NCBI GenBank assembly: GCA_024276295.1
Contig: JAJRXN010000515.1
Coordinates: forward strand, 1 to 8,461
DNA: 8,461 bases
DNA from: Acidobacteriota bacterium
GTDB taxonomy: Bacteria > Acidobacteriota > Polarisedimenticolia > J045
Reading direction: 5' to 3'
Shown: one piece after another, positions 1 to 6,063 of the stretch
Layout: each line of letters starts with the position of its first letter
Position numbering within the stretch: position 1 is the stretch's first letter
Translations under genes and position numbers: made by a program
The notes under the pieces: model-generated
What the model saw: the letters and a program-made list of their open reading frames with translations, nothing else
The model's database searches: none
Told to the model about the DNA's origin: nothing

Positions 1-971
1 CGGCCATAGCGGTAGACCGGCCATCCCCAGCTCTCCACCGAGACCCAGACCGGGCCGTGAGGACCGTCGTCCCAGTAGCCGCGCGTGTAGGGCGCCCAGT
101 CGTCGTCCGTGCTCGGCACCCAGGCCCAGCCCAGATCGTCGAGGTAGACCCAGCGGCCGTTTTCGGACAGCTCGCCGTAGTACGGCCGGACCTCGTCGGG
201 AAGCGCCTCGTATTCGGGGCCGCGCGCCGCGCGCATCCGGTAGACGTCGTCGCGCCGCTGGACCCAGTCGTCGAAGCGGTCGCGGATCAGGGCGTTGTAG
301 GCATAGGGCCGGCCGGGGCTCCGGCCGGGCATCACGCGAAGGCGCTCGCCGCCGTAGGCGATCCGCGATCCCCCCTCGCCGGCGACCTCGACACGACCGA
401 ACTCGACCGAGACCTTGACCACGTCATGGGCGCCGACGTCGACCCGGAACGCCGAGGGCTCGACCGGGTAGACCGAGGCCGAGGGCGTGTCGATGCGGAA
501 TGCCTCACCGCCCCGGGGCCGGGGCACGTCCGACTGCAGGTTGCCCCGCTCGAGGCGGATGACGGTCAGCGGCGACGAACCGGTGGACGGGTCGGCGAGC
601 GAGGCGATCTCCAGCGAGGTCAGGCGGTCGACTCGCACCAGCGTGCCGTCCGGAAGCTGGAGTTCGGCGCGCTGCGTCCCGCCGGTCTCGATCCGGTCGC
701 CGGGATAGACCGGCGCGTTGAAGCCGACCTGCTCGGAGCTGCCGTCGGCGCGCAGAATGCGGACCCCGCCTTCCTCGTAGCGGACGCGGGCGAACGCCGG
801 GACCGGCTCGACCTCGGCCTGCTCGAAGAACGAGGCGAACTCGAGGTCCTGGCCGGAAGGCGCGGGGCCCTCGCGGGGGGCCTGGGCCAGCGCCGGAGCG
901 AAGAGCAGCCAGGCGACCAGCACCGCTGTGAGCCTGCTGCCGGGGTGGGCCGGCTTGTCGTGGTTGAACAT
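1..971 (-). CDS. Exported FecR-domain protein with DUF6600-like Trp/Tyr-rich tail (3' end outside window)
   Basis: Partial: 323 residues from an ATG at 971, running off the left edge with no stop. The start is backed by a GAGG-type ribosome binding site about 7 bases upstream and by the signal peptide that follows: a basic N-terminus, a hydrophobic stretch at about 14-27 and a likely cleavage site after ALAQA (27-31). A FecR-type beta-rich domain covers about 60-215, with its core VYPGDRIETGGTQRAELQLP at 88-107 followed by LPDGTLVRVD, and a second strand set at 157-196. From about 261 the protein becomes rich in Trp, Tyr and Gly (RPYYGELSENGRWVYLDDLG, then W and WGW motifs to 323), as in DUF6600 proteins, whose function is unknown. 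Predicted location is periplasm or outside the cell. FecR itself is an anti-sigma regulator with TonB-receptor input, but no sigma factor or receptor is visible here, so I would not infer that role. It diverges from def. Confidence 0.8.
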   Translation of the reverse strand, partial: MFNHDKPAHPGSRLTAVLVAWLLFAPALAQAPREGPAPSGQDLEFASFFEQAEVEPVPAFARVRYEEGGVRILRADGSSEQVGFNAPVYPGDRIETGGTQRAELQLPDGTLVRVDRLTSLEIASLADPSTGSSPLTVIRLERGNLQSDVPRPRGGEAFRIDTPSASVYPVEPSAFRVDVGAHDVVKVSVEFGRVEVAGEGGSRIAYGGERLRVMPGRSPGRPYAYNALIRDRFDDWVQRRDDVYRMRAARGPEYEALPDEVRPYYGELSENGRWVYLDDLGWAWVPSTDDDWAPYTRGYWDDGPHGPVWVSVESWGWPVYRYG

Positions 972-993
972 CGTGCTGCCTCGTCTCCCGTCT

Positions 994-1007
994 CGGCCCG
1001 CGGGCCG
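994..1007. repeat. 14-bp perfect palindrome upstream of the FecR-domain gene
   Basis: CGGCCCGCGGGCCG reads the same on both strands and lies 23-36 bases upstream of the minus-strand ATG at 971. It could be a dimeric-regulator site or a hairpin in the 5' leader. Its 8-bp core CCCGCGGG also forms the centre of the inverted repeat at 4099-4120. In DNA this GC-rich, chance palindromes are not rare, so function is uncertain. Confidence 0.4.
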
Positions 1008-1218
1008 GGCGGTGTCCGTCCAGCCAGGTTTCAAGCAAGACTCGTACCGGTTTCCGGCGGAGGACGTCGCGCGGAAGAGCCCCTTTTTTCAGCACCTTGC
1101 CGCTCACGACGCCATCGGTGGTCTCCCGGGGCGTCCTCGGCGGGGGACGGTCGTCCTCCGGCGAGGTCGGTCCGGGGCCGACTGGAGCGCCGGCGAATCC
1201 GCGTGCTACCTTCCCCGG

Positions 1219-1249
1219 GCAGGAGGCCTGCGGTCCCTGCGCAGGAGAG
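1219..1249 (+). promoter_or_regulatory. def ribosome binding site within an inverted-repeat cluster
   Basis: AGGAGAG at 1243-1249 sits 7 bases before the def ATG at 1257, a good Shine-Dalgarno. The same stretch holds GCAGG (1219-1223), CCTGC (1227-1231), CCTGC (1236-1240) and GCAGG (1241-1245). The second GCAGG includes the first bases of the ribosome binding site and can pair with CCTGC at 1227-1231. That competes with pairing of 1219-1223 to either CCTGC copy. The binding site is certain enough to fix the start; a regulatory switch is only possible. Confidence 0.6.
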
Positions 1250-1256
1250 TTCCCGG

Positions 1257-1790
1257 ATGCCGATTCGACCGATCGTCGTCTACCCGCACCCGGCGCTGCT
1301 GGCGCCGACCGACGAGGTCACCGTCTTCGACGACGACCTGCGCCGGCTGGTGGCCGACATGGTGGAGACGATGCACGCCGACCACGGCATCGGCCTGGCC
1401 GCGAACCAGGTCGCCGACCGCCGGCGCCTGTTCATCCTCGACCTGTCGGGCGGGGAGGACCCGGAGGCCATCCGGGTGTACGTCAATCCAAGGATCCTCG
1501 AGCGGCGGGGCAGCCAGACCGGCGAGGAGGGCTGCCTGTCGTTTCCCGGGTTCTTCGAGGTGATCGAACGGCCCCGGTGGATCCGCTTCTCGGCGGTCGA
1601 TCTCGAGGGCCGTCCGCTCGAGGAGACCGCCGAGGACCTCGTCGCCCGGGCGGTCTGCCACGAAGTCGACCACCTCGACGGGATCGTGTTCCTCGACCGG
1701 ATGAGTCCGCTCAAGCGCCGGCTGGCGCGCCGGAAGATCGAGAAGCTCCGCCGCAGCGGCGAGTGGCCCGAGCAGGTCCTCGCCGGCTGA
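1257..1790 (+). CDS. def: Peptide deformylase
   Basis: A 177-residue metalloenzyme that removes the N-formyl group from the initiator methionine of new proteins in the cytoplasm. All three family motifs are intact: GIGLAANQV at 44-52, EEGCLSFPG at 90-98 and CHEVDHLDG at 134-142. The metal ligands are Cys93, His135 and His139, and the catalytic acid/base is Glu136. Length is normal for a bacterial type I enzyme; the C-terminus is a basic helix (KRRLARRKIEKLRR). The ATG at 1257 is chosen because AGGAGAG lies 7 bases upstream and the standard N-terminus (PIVVYPHPALL) starts right there. The frame is open far upstream, but that part is antisense to the FecR-domain gene and has no family similarity. 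It is the first gene of the plus-strand run, 35 bp before fmt, which makes the formyl group it removes. Confidence 0.98.
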   Translation: MPIRPIVVYPHPALLAPTDEVTVFDDDLRRLVADMVETMHADHGIGLAANQVADRRRLFILDLSGGEDPEAIRVYVNPRILERRGSQTGEEGCLSFPGFFEVIERPRWIRFSAVDLEGRPLEETAEDLVARAVCHEVDHLDGIVFLDRMSPLKRRLARRKIEKLRRSGEWPEQVLAG

Positions 1791-1815
1791 CCTTTTTCGG
1801 GGTCGCCCGGCGGCA

Positions 1816-1828
1816 GGGAGGAACCGTG
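1816..1828 (+). promoter_or_regulatory. Ribosome binding site and GTG start of fmt
   Basis: GGGAGG at 1816-1821 precedes a GTG at 1826-1828 by four bases, a short but workable spacing. It decides the start because no in-frame ATG lies nearby and the family N-terminus (RLVFFGTPDWAVPALE) begins at the very next codon. Confidence 0.8.
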
Positions 1829-2779
1829 CGGCTCGTCTTCTTCGGGACTCCCGACTGGGCGGTCCCCGCCCTCGAGGCGGTGGTCTCGGCCGGCCACGAG
1901 GTCGCCGCGGTGGTCACCGCGCCCGATGCGCCGCGCGGCCGGTCCCGCCGGCCGCAGCCGCCGCCGGTGCGTGTCGCCGCCGGGCGGCTCGGGATCGGTG
2001 CCGTGCTCCAGCCGCCGACGCTCCGGGGACGCGCCCCCCGGGAGGCGATCCTCGCGACCGCACCCGAGGCGCTGGTCGTCGTGGCCTACGGCAGGATCCT
2101 CCCCGGCCGCCTGCTCGACGCGCCCCGCTTCGGAGCGATCAACGTCCACTTCTCGTTGCTCCCGCGGCACCGGGGAGCCAGCCCGGTGCAGTGGGCGATC
2201 CTCGCCGGGGATGCCGAGACCGGCGTGACGACGATGCGGATGGACCGCGGGCTCGACACCGGACCGATCCTGCTCCAGCGCGGCACGCCGATCGGCCCCG
2301 ACGAGACCGCCCCCGCGCTTGGCGAGCGGCTGGCGGCGCTTGGCGCCGGACTCCTGGTCGAGACGCTCGAGCGGGTCGGGGCAGGGACGCTCGAGGCGAC
2401 ACCCCAGGACGAGTCGCGCACCAGCCTCGCGCCCCCGCTGACGCGGGCGATGGGGCTCGTCGACTGGTCGCACGAGGCGGTGCGGATCGACCGGCAGGTC
2501 CGCGCCTTCGCGGCCTGGCCGCCGGTCGTCTGCGAGTCGGAAGCCGGCCGGCTGCGGCTGCGGGGGGTGCGCCCGGCCGGCGGGCGGCGCACGGACTCCC
2601 CCCCGGGAACCGTGCTCGACGCCGACCGGGACGCGGTGTTCGTCGCCTGCGGAGGGGGGACGGTCCTCGCGCTGCACGAGGTGCAGCCCGCGGCGCGCCG
2701 GGCGATGCGCGCGGTCGACGCGCTCCGCGGACGCCAGCTCCGGATCGGCGAGCGGCTGCGCACCCCGGACGATGCCTGA
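1826..2779 (+). CDS. fmt: Methionyl-tRNA formyltransferase
   Basis: 317 residues, close to the E. coli enzyme. It transfers a formyl group from 10-formyltetrahydrofolate to Met-tRNA(fMet) for translation initiation. The N-terminal Rossmann-type formyltransferase domain opens with FFGTPDWAVPALE (5-17). The catalytic segment INVHFSLLPRHRGASP (105-120) provides Asn106 and His108, and MDRGLDTGP (139-147) provides Asp144; these three fall at the same numbers as the E. coli catalytic triad. The basic loop after TAPD (31-34, RGRSRRPQPPPV) matches the tRNA-contacting loop of the family. The C-terminal OB-like domain, from about 208 on, begins with LTRAMGLVDWS. Translation starts at GTG. The stop overlaps the rsmB start by 8 bp. 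Confidence 0.98.
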   Translation: MRLVFFGTPDWAVPALEAVVSAGHEVAAVVTAPDAPRGRSRRPQPPPVRVAAGRLGIGAVLQPPTLRGRAPREAILATAPEALVVVAYGRILPGRLLDAPRFGAINVHFSLLPRHRGASPVQWAILAGDAETGVTTMRMDRGLDTGPILLQRGTPIGPDETAPALGERLAALGAGLLVETLERVGAGTLEATPQDESRTSLAPPLTRAMGLVDWSHEAVRIDRQVRAFAAWPPVVCESEAGRLRLRGVRPAGGRRTDSPPGTVLDADRDAVFVACGGGTVLALHEVQPAARRAMRAVDALRGRQLRIGERLRTPDDA

Positions 2780-4091
2780 CGCTCGCCTGGGTGCCGGCAC
2801 GGCGGTCCGGCGGGCCGCCATCACCGCGCTCGTCCGGATCGAGCAGGGCGCCTGGTCGGACCGGCTCGTGCGTGCGGCGGCGGCGCGGCTGGCGGATCCG
2901 CGGGACCGCGCGCTGCTGACCCGGCTCGTCTACACGACGCTGCGTTGGCAGCTCGCCATCGATCCGTTGCTCGATGCCGCCGCACTGCCGGCGACCGAGC
3001 GCTGCGCGCTGCGGCTGGCCGTCACGCAGGCCGCGGTGCTCGAGCTGCCGGTTCCGATCGCCGTCAGCAGCGTCGTCGGCGCCCTGGCCGGCGCGGGGGA
3101 CCGCCGCCGGGCGGGGCGGGTCAACGCCCGCCTGCGGCGGCTGTTCCGCGAGGGCGTCCCGGTGCTCGATCCGGTGCGGACCGTCCCGGACTGGCTGGTC
3201 GAGCGCTGGGGGCGGACCTTCGGCCCCGAGGCCGCGCGCGCGATCGCCGCCGCGAGCACCCGGCCGGCGCGGCCGTTCGTCGTCGACCTCGAGCGCTGGG
3301 CCGGCCGGTCGCCGGCGGGGGCCGGTCACGGTTCGGATGCCGCACGACGCTCGGCGCTGGTTCCGGGGGGAGCCCATGCCGGACGCGGCGCCCCGGCCAC
3401 CGGACCGGAGGCCCGCGCCGTGGCGGTCGACGAGGGGGCGGCGGTCGTCGCCCGGCTGGCCGTCTCCGGACCGCCCGGGCGCTGCGCGGACCTGACCGCG
3501 GCGCCCGGGGGCAAGACGCTGCTGCTGGCCCACGGCCGGAACGGGCCCCTCGTCGCGCTCGAACGCCACGCCGGGCGCGTCCGGGCGCTTGCCCGTCGCC
3601 TGCACGAGTGGGGACTCGGCCGGACCGTCGCCCTGGCGCGGGCCGACGCGACCCGCCCGCCGCTCGCCGCCCGGTCGTTCGCTTCCGTGATGCTCGATGC
3701 TCCGTGCTCCGGGACCGGGACGCTGCGGCGCCGGCCGGAGCGGCGGCTGCGGATCACGTCCGGGGGGATCGAGCGCGTCGCGGACCTGCAGCGGCGGCTG
3801 CTCGAGGCCGCCTCGGAGCTGGTCGCTTCCGGAGGCGTGCTCGTCTACGCCGTCTGCAGCCTCGAGCCCGAGGAGGGCTTCGGACAGGTGATGGACTTTC
3901 TCGCGCGGCACGACGAGTTCGACCTCGACGACGCACCGGCGGCGCTCGGCCCCGCCGGCGCCGAGGTCGCCGATCCGCGGGATCCGCGATGCGTACTCCT
4001 GCGCCCCGATCGCGGCGCGTGGGAGGGCTTCCAGGCGGCCCGCCTGGTCCGGCGCCGGCGGGAGCCGGCAGCAGACGCCGATGCCGGCTGA
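2772..4091 (+). CDS. rsmB: 16S rRNA (cytosine-967 C5) methyltransferase, RsmB/Sun family
   Basis: 439 residues. SAM-dependent enzyme that makes m5C967 in 16S rRNA (E. coli numbering). An N-terminal NusB-like helical domain covers about 10-150 (RRAAITALVRIEQGAWSDRL, then RALLTRLVYTTLRW). The Rossmann methyltransferase domain has DLTAAPGGKT (SAM loop, 240-249), DAPCSGTGTLRRRPE (309-323, Cys312) and VYAVCSLEPEE (358-368, Cys362). By family precedent Cys362 is the nucleophile and Cys312 assists product release. The segment between FVVDLE (169-174) and VDEGAA (219-224) is short and Ala/Gly/Arg-rich, and lacks a clear RVN motif, so the usual N1 RNA-binding subdomain looks reduced. The NusB-like domain supports RsmB over RsmF/YebU. 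The ATG overlaps the end of fmt with only weak Shine-Dalgarno character, suggesting translational coupling. Confidence 0.95.
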   Translation: MPDARLGAGTAVRRAAITALVRIEQGAWSDRLVRAAAARLADPRDRALLTRLVYTTLRWQLAIDPLLDAAALPATERCALRLAVTQAAVLELPVPIAVSSVVGALAGAGDRRRAGRVNARLRRLFREGVPVLDPVRTVPDWLVERWGRTFGPEAARAIAAASTRPARPFVVDLERWAGRSPAGAGHGSDAARRSALVPGGAHAGRGAPATGPEARAVAVDEGAAVVARLAVSGPPGRCADLTAAPGGKTLLLAHGRNGPLVALERHAGRVRALARRLHEWGLGRTVALARADATRPPLAARSFASVMLDAPCSGTGTLRRRPERRLRITSGGIERVADLQRRLLEAASELVASGGVLVYAVCSLEPEEGFGQVMDFLARHDEFDLDDAPAALGPAGAEVADPRDPRCVLLRPDRGAWEGFQAARLVRRRREPAADADAG

Positions 4092-4098
4092 TATCATC

Positions 4099-4120
4099 CG
4101 CGCCGCCCGCGGGCGGTGCG
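4099..4120. repeat. Strong inverted repeat between rsmB and the PASTA gene
   Basis: A 22-bp near-perfect inverted repeat, 11 pairs with one G-T, begins 7 bases after the rsmB stop; its core is CCGCCCGCGGGCGG at 4103-4116. As RNA it would form a very stable GC hairpin once a few central bases are left as a loop. No T tract follows, so it is not a standard intrinsic terminator. It could be an attenuator, an RNA-stability element protecting the upstream mRNA, or a protein-binding site. It is the only sizeable gap inside the plus-strand run. Confidence 0.5.
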
Positions 4121-4151
4121 TTCCGCCGCTCCGGACGACTGATCGGAAACG

Positions 4152-4973
4152 ATGTCCGAGCCGAACTCACGACCTGGGACTCCCGCGTCGCTCCCCCCTT
4201 TCGTGCGGCGTCTGCTGGTGCGCCTCGGGCGCGGCCTCGGGATCGGCCTGCTCGTCACGGGGACGCTCGGGCTCGCGTTCGCGACGGGGGTCTACTTCAC
4301 GCTCCGCGCCGCGGTGTCGCGGCCGGAACTCGTCGTTCCCGATGTCGTCGACCTCGACGGGGAGGAGGCTCGCGCCGAACTCGCCGCGCAGGGTCTCGAG
4401 GTGATGGTCACCGGTTCGCGGCACGACGCCAACGTGCCGGCCGGCAAGGTGCTCGAGCAGTTTCCGCTCGCCGGGACCCGCACCAAGCGGGGCCGTCCGG
4501 TCCGGCTGGTGCTCAGTCTCGGCCCGGCGCGGGCGGTCGTCCCGCAGGTGACCGGGATGAGCGTGCGCGGGGCCCAGCTCGCCCTGCGGGCCGCCGGCCT
4601 GCGCCTGCGGCACACGGCGAACGTGCCGAGCGCCACCGTCCCGATCGGCCGCGTGATCGCCCAGGACCCGCCGCCCGGGACCGAGGGCTATCCGGGCGAC
4701 CAGGTGGCGCTGCTGCTGAGTTCCGGTCCGCCCGAGCGGGCCTTCGTGATGCCGGAACTCGTCGGGCGCACGTGGGGTGACGTGCGGGAGCGGCTCGAGC
4801 GGAGCGGATTCCGGCGCATCCGGGCGCGCCGGGCCGGCTCGCCGGACGAATCGGCGGCGACCGACACGATCACCTCGCAGTGGCCCCGGCCGGGCCACCG
4901 CGTCACGGCCGGCGACCGGCTCTCGGTCGTCACCCGTCCCGCCTTCCTCTACGAGATGGAGAGCCGCCCATGA
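4152..4973 (+). CDS. Membrane-anchored protein with three PASTA domains
   Basis: 273 residues. A short N-terminal cytoplasmic segment (1-28, basic near its end) is followed by one transmembrane helix at about 29-51. Three consecutive PASTA repeats follow, outside the inner membrane: about 60-124 (VVPDVVDLDGEEARAEL, ending LVLSLG), 129-193 (VVPQVTGMSVRGAQLAL, ending ALLLSSGP) and 199-266 (VMPELVGRTWGDVRERL, ending RLSVVTRP). Each has the typical Q/W-P-x-x-G turn (QFPLAG, QDPPPG, QWPRPG). PASTA repeats occur in Ser/Thr kinases and penicillin-binding proteins and are linked to sensing cell-wall fragments or to peptidoglycan assembly. No kinase or transpeptidase domain is present, so this is a stand-alone PASTA protein of unknown precise role. 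The Shine-Dalgarno is weak (CGGA). The stop overlaps the rpe start as ATGA. Confidence 0.92.
   Translation: MSEPNSRPGTPASLPPFVRRLLVRLGRGLGIGLLVTGTLGLAFATGVYFTLRAAVSRPELVVPDVVDLDGEEARAELAAQGLEVMVTGSRHDANVPAGKVLEQFPLAGTRTKRGRPVRLVLSLGPARAVVPQVTGMSVRGAQLALRAAGLRLRHTANVPSATVPIGRVIAQDPPPGTEGYPGDQVALLLSSGPPERAFVMPELVGRTWGDVRERLERSGFRRIRARRAGSPDESAATDTITSQWPRPGHRVTAGDRLSVVTRPAFLYEMESRP
4958..4972 (+). promoter_or_regulatory. Ribosome binding site deciding the rpe start
   Basis: GGAGAG at 4958-4963 lies six bases before the ATG at 4970 and sits inside the last codons of the PASTA gene. It fixes the rpe start at the ATGA overlap rather than at an upstream in-frame ATG at 4880, which would add 30 residues not found in the family. 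Confidence 0.8.
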
Positions 4974-5635
4974 TCGAGATCGCGCCCTCGATTCTCAGCG
5001 CCGACTTCGCGCGCCTGGCCGAGGAACTGGCCCGGATCGAGGCGGGCGGTGCGGACGTCGTCCACGTGGACGTGATGGACGGACACTTCGTGCCGAACCT
5101 GACGATCGGCCCTCCCGTCGTCGCGGCCCTGTCCCGCGCGACGGCGCTGCCGCTCGACTGCCACCTGATGATCGAGGCGCCCGAGCGGTGGGTCCCGCAG
5201 TTCGCCGACGCCGGCGCCCGGAGGATCACGGTCCACGTCGAGGCGACGGCCCATGTCCATCGCGCCGTCGCGGCGATCCGGGAGCGGGGTGTCGAGGCCG
5301 GCGTCGCGGTCAACCCGGCGACGCCGCTCGAGACCGTGGTCGACCTGCTCGACGACGTCGACCTCGTGCTCGTGATGTCGGTCGATCCCGGCTTCGGCGG
5401 CCAGTCGTTCATCGCGCGGGCGGTGGCCCGCGTCGAGCGCGTCGCCGGCTGGATCGCCGAGCGCGGCTCGTCGGCGCGGATCCAGATCGACGGCGGGATC
5501 GGGCCGGCGAACGCGGCGCAGGTCGTCCGGGCCGGTGCCCGCTCGCTGGTCGCCGGCAGCGCGGTGTTCGGCCAGGCCGATCCGATCGCGGCGGTCCGGG
5601 AGCTGCGCGAGGCCGCCGGGCGGGGGCTCGCGTGA
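4970..5635 (+). CDS. rpe: Ribulose-phosphate 3-epimerase
   Basis: 221 residues, normal for the family. Interconverts D-ribulose 5-phosphate and D-xylulose 5-phosphate in the pentose phosphate pathway (and in the Calvin cycle where present). It is a TIM barrel with all signature segments: IAPSILSADF (4-13), VHVDVMDGHFVPN (31-43; metal ligands His32 and Asp34), CHLMIE (64-69; His65), VMSVDPGFGGQSF in the phosphate-side loop, and IDGGI, where Asp174 completes the metal site and catalysis. The late GSAVF matches the C-terminal phosphate-binding loop. ATG at 4970 overlaps the PASTA stop by four bases; the stop overlaps the next gene as GTGA. Rpe also follows the PASTA-kinase gene in many Firmicutes, there usually with rsgA between; rsgA is absent here. 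Confidence 0.98.
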   Translation: MIEIAPSILSADFARLAEELARIEAGGADVVHVDVMDGHFVPNLTIGPPVVAALSRATALPLDCHLMIEAPERWVPQFADAGARRITVHVEATAHVHRAVAAIRERGVEAGVAVNPATPLETVVDLLDDVDLVLVMSVDPGFGGQSFIARAVARVERVAGWIAERGSSARIQIDGGIGPANAAQVVRAGARSLVAGSAVFGQADPIAAVRELREAAGRGLA

Positions 5636-6063
5636 GGGAGCACCGCGAGATCGTGCGGGTCGGCTATCCGGACGTCGACCGGATGGGGTTCGTGCATCAC
5701 GGCCGCTATCCGATCTGGTTCGAGATCGGACGGACCGAGCTGATGCGCGCCGCGGGGCTGACGTACGCCCGGCTCGAGGACGAGCGGGGGCTGATGTTTC
5801 CGGTGATCGAACTCGGCGCGCGGTTCCGTGCCCCGGCCCGCTACGACGAGCTGCTGACCGTCCGCACCGTCGTCGCCGCGGTCGGTGGCGTTCGCGTGAG
5901 GTTCTTGTGCCGTATCGAGGGCCCGGAGGGTGCCGGCGAGCTGGTGCGCGGTTTCACCGAGCACGCCTCGTGCGGCCGGGACGGCAGGCCGCGTCGCATT
6001 CCGGCCGACGTGCGCGAGATGCTCTCCGGATGGCTCGCTCCGGGCGGGTGGCAGGAACAGTGA
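5632..6063 (+). CDS. Acyl-CoA thioesterase, YbgC/4-hydroxybenzoyl-CoA thioesterase-like hotdog protein
   Basis: 143 residues, the normal size of a single hotdog domain. The motif VGYPDVDRMGFVHHGRYPIW (10-29) then FEIGRTELMR (30-39) is the YbgC/4HBT signature, with Asp16 as the expected catalytic carboxylate and HHG/RY following it. The rest (FPVIELGARFRAPARYDELL and then beta strands) fits the fold. Family members hydrolyse acyl-CoA thioesters; the substrate cannot be read from sequence. In Proteobacteria, ybgC heads the tol-pal envelope cluster, and here the neighbour is also an outer-membrane TPR lipoprotein, so an envelope-linked role is plausible. The start is GTG in a GTGA overlap with rpe, with only a G-rich, poor Shine-Dalgarno. 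GTG at 5653 is an alternative but would cut the first strand. The stop overlaps the bamD ATG by one base (TGATG). Confidence 0.9.
   Translation: MREHREIVRVGYPDVDRMGFVHHGRYPIWFEIGRTELMRAAGLTYARLEDERGLMFPVIELGARFRAPARYDELLTVRTVVAAVGGVRVRFLCRIEGPEGAGELVRGFTEHASCGRDGRPRRIPADVREMLSGWLAPGGWQEQ

Larger units (their letters stand above)
972..1256. other. Divergent intergenic region between the FecR-domain gene and def
   Basis: This is the longest gene-free stretch, 285 bp. It must hold the 5' signals for both divergent genes. Visible elements are a 14-bp perfect palindrome near the minus-strand start, a T6 run at 1085-1090 that stands out in such GC-rich DNA, and a GCAGG/CCTGC inverted-repeat cluster just before def. 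I found no convincing -35/-10 pair on either strand. TACCTT at 1207-1212 is the best -10-like hexamer for def but has no good -35 partner. The plus-strand frame stays open here, but that is a composition effect and not evidence of coding. Confidence 0.6.

Noticed and set aside
1019..1095. ECF-type promoter for the FecR-domain gene (GGAAAC on the minus strand)
   Set aside because: GGAAAC resembles an ECF -35, but no suitable -10 lies at the right spacing, so I do not call it.
57..1256. A 400-residue in-frame N-terminal extension of peptide deformylase
   Set aside because: It is antisense to a well-supported exported FecR-domain gene. It is Arg/Ala/Gly-rich without family motifs, and the real def start has a proper ribosome binding site.
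1280..2824. Long minus-strand open frame of 514 codons opposite def and fmt
   Set aside because: High GC leaves antisense frames open. Its product is Arg/Pro/Ala-rich with no recognisable motif, while def and fmt on the plus strand have full catalytic signatures.
3970..3995. Short direct repeat GATCCGCG near the rsmB 3' end
   Set aside because: It simply encodes the repeated residues Asp-Pro-Arg inside rsmB; two copies give no sign of a functional repeat.
2139..4097. Minus-strand open frame of 652 codons opposite rsmB and fmt
   Set aside because: Same antisense effect: low-complexity Arg/Pro/Ala composition, and it lies opposite intact rsmB motifs.
4099..4120. Intrinsic (Rho-independent) terminator after rsmB
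   Set aside because: The hairpin is strong but no T run follows on either strand, so it does not meet the definition; kept as an inverted repeat.
2945..4780. Plus-strand open frame of 611 codons crossing rsmB and the PASTA gene
   Set aside because: It runs out of frame through two real genes and has Arg/Ala/Gly-rich composition typical of a shifted GC-rich frame.
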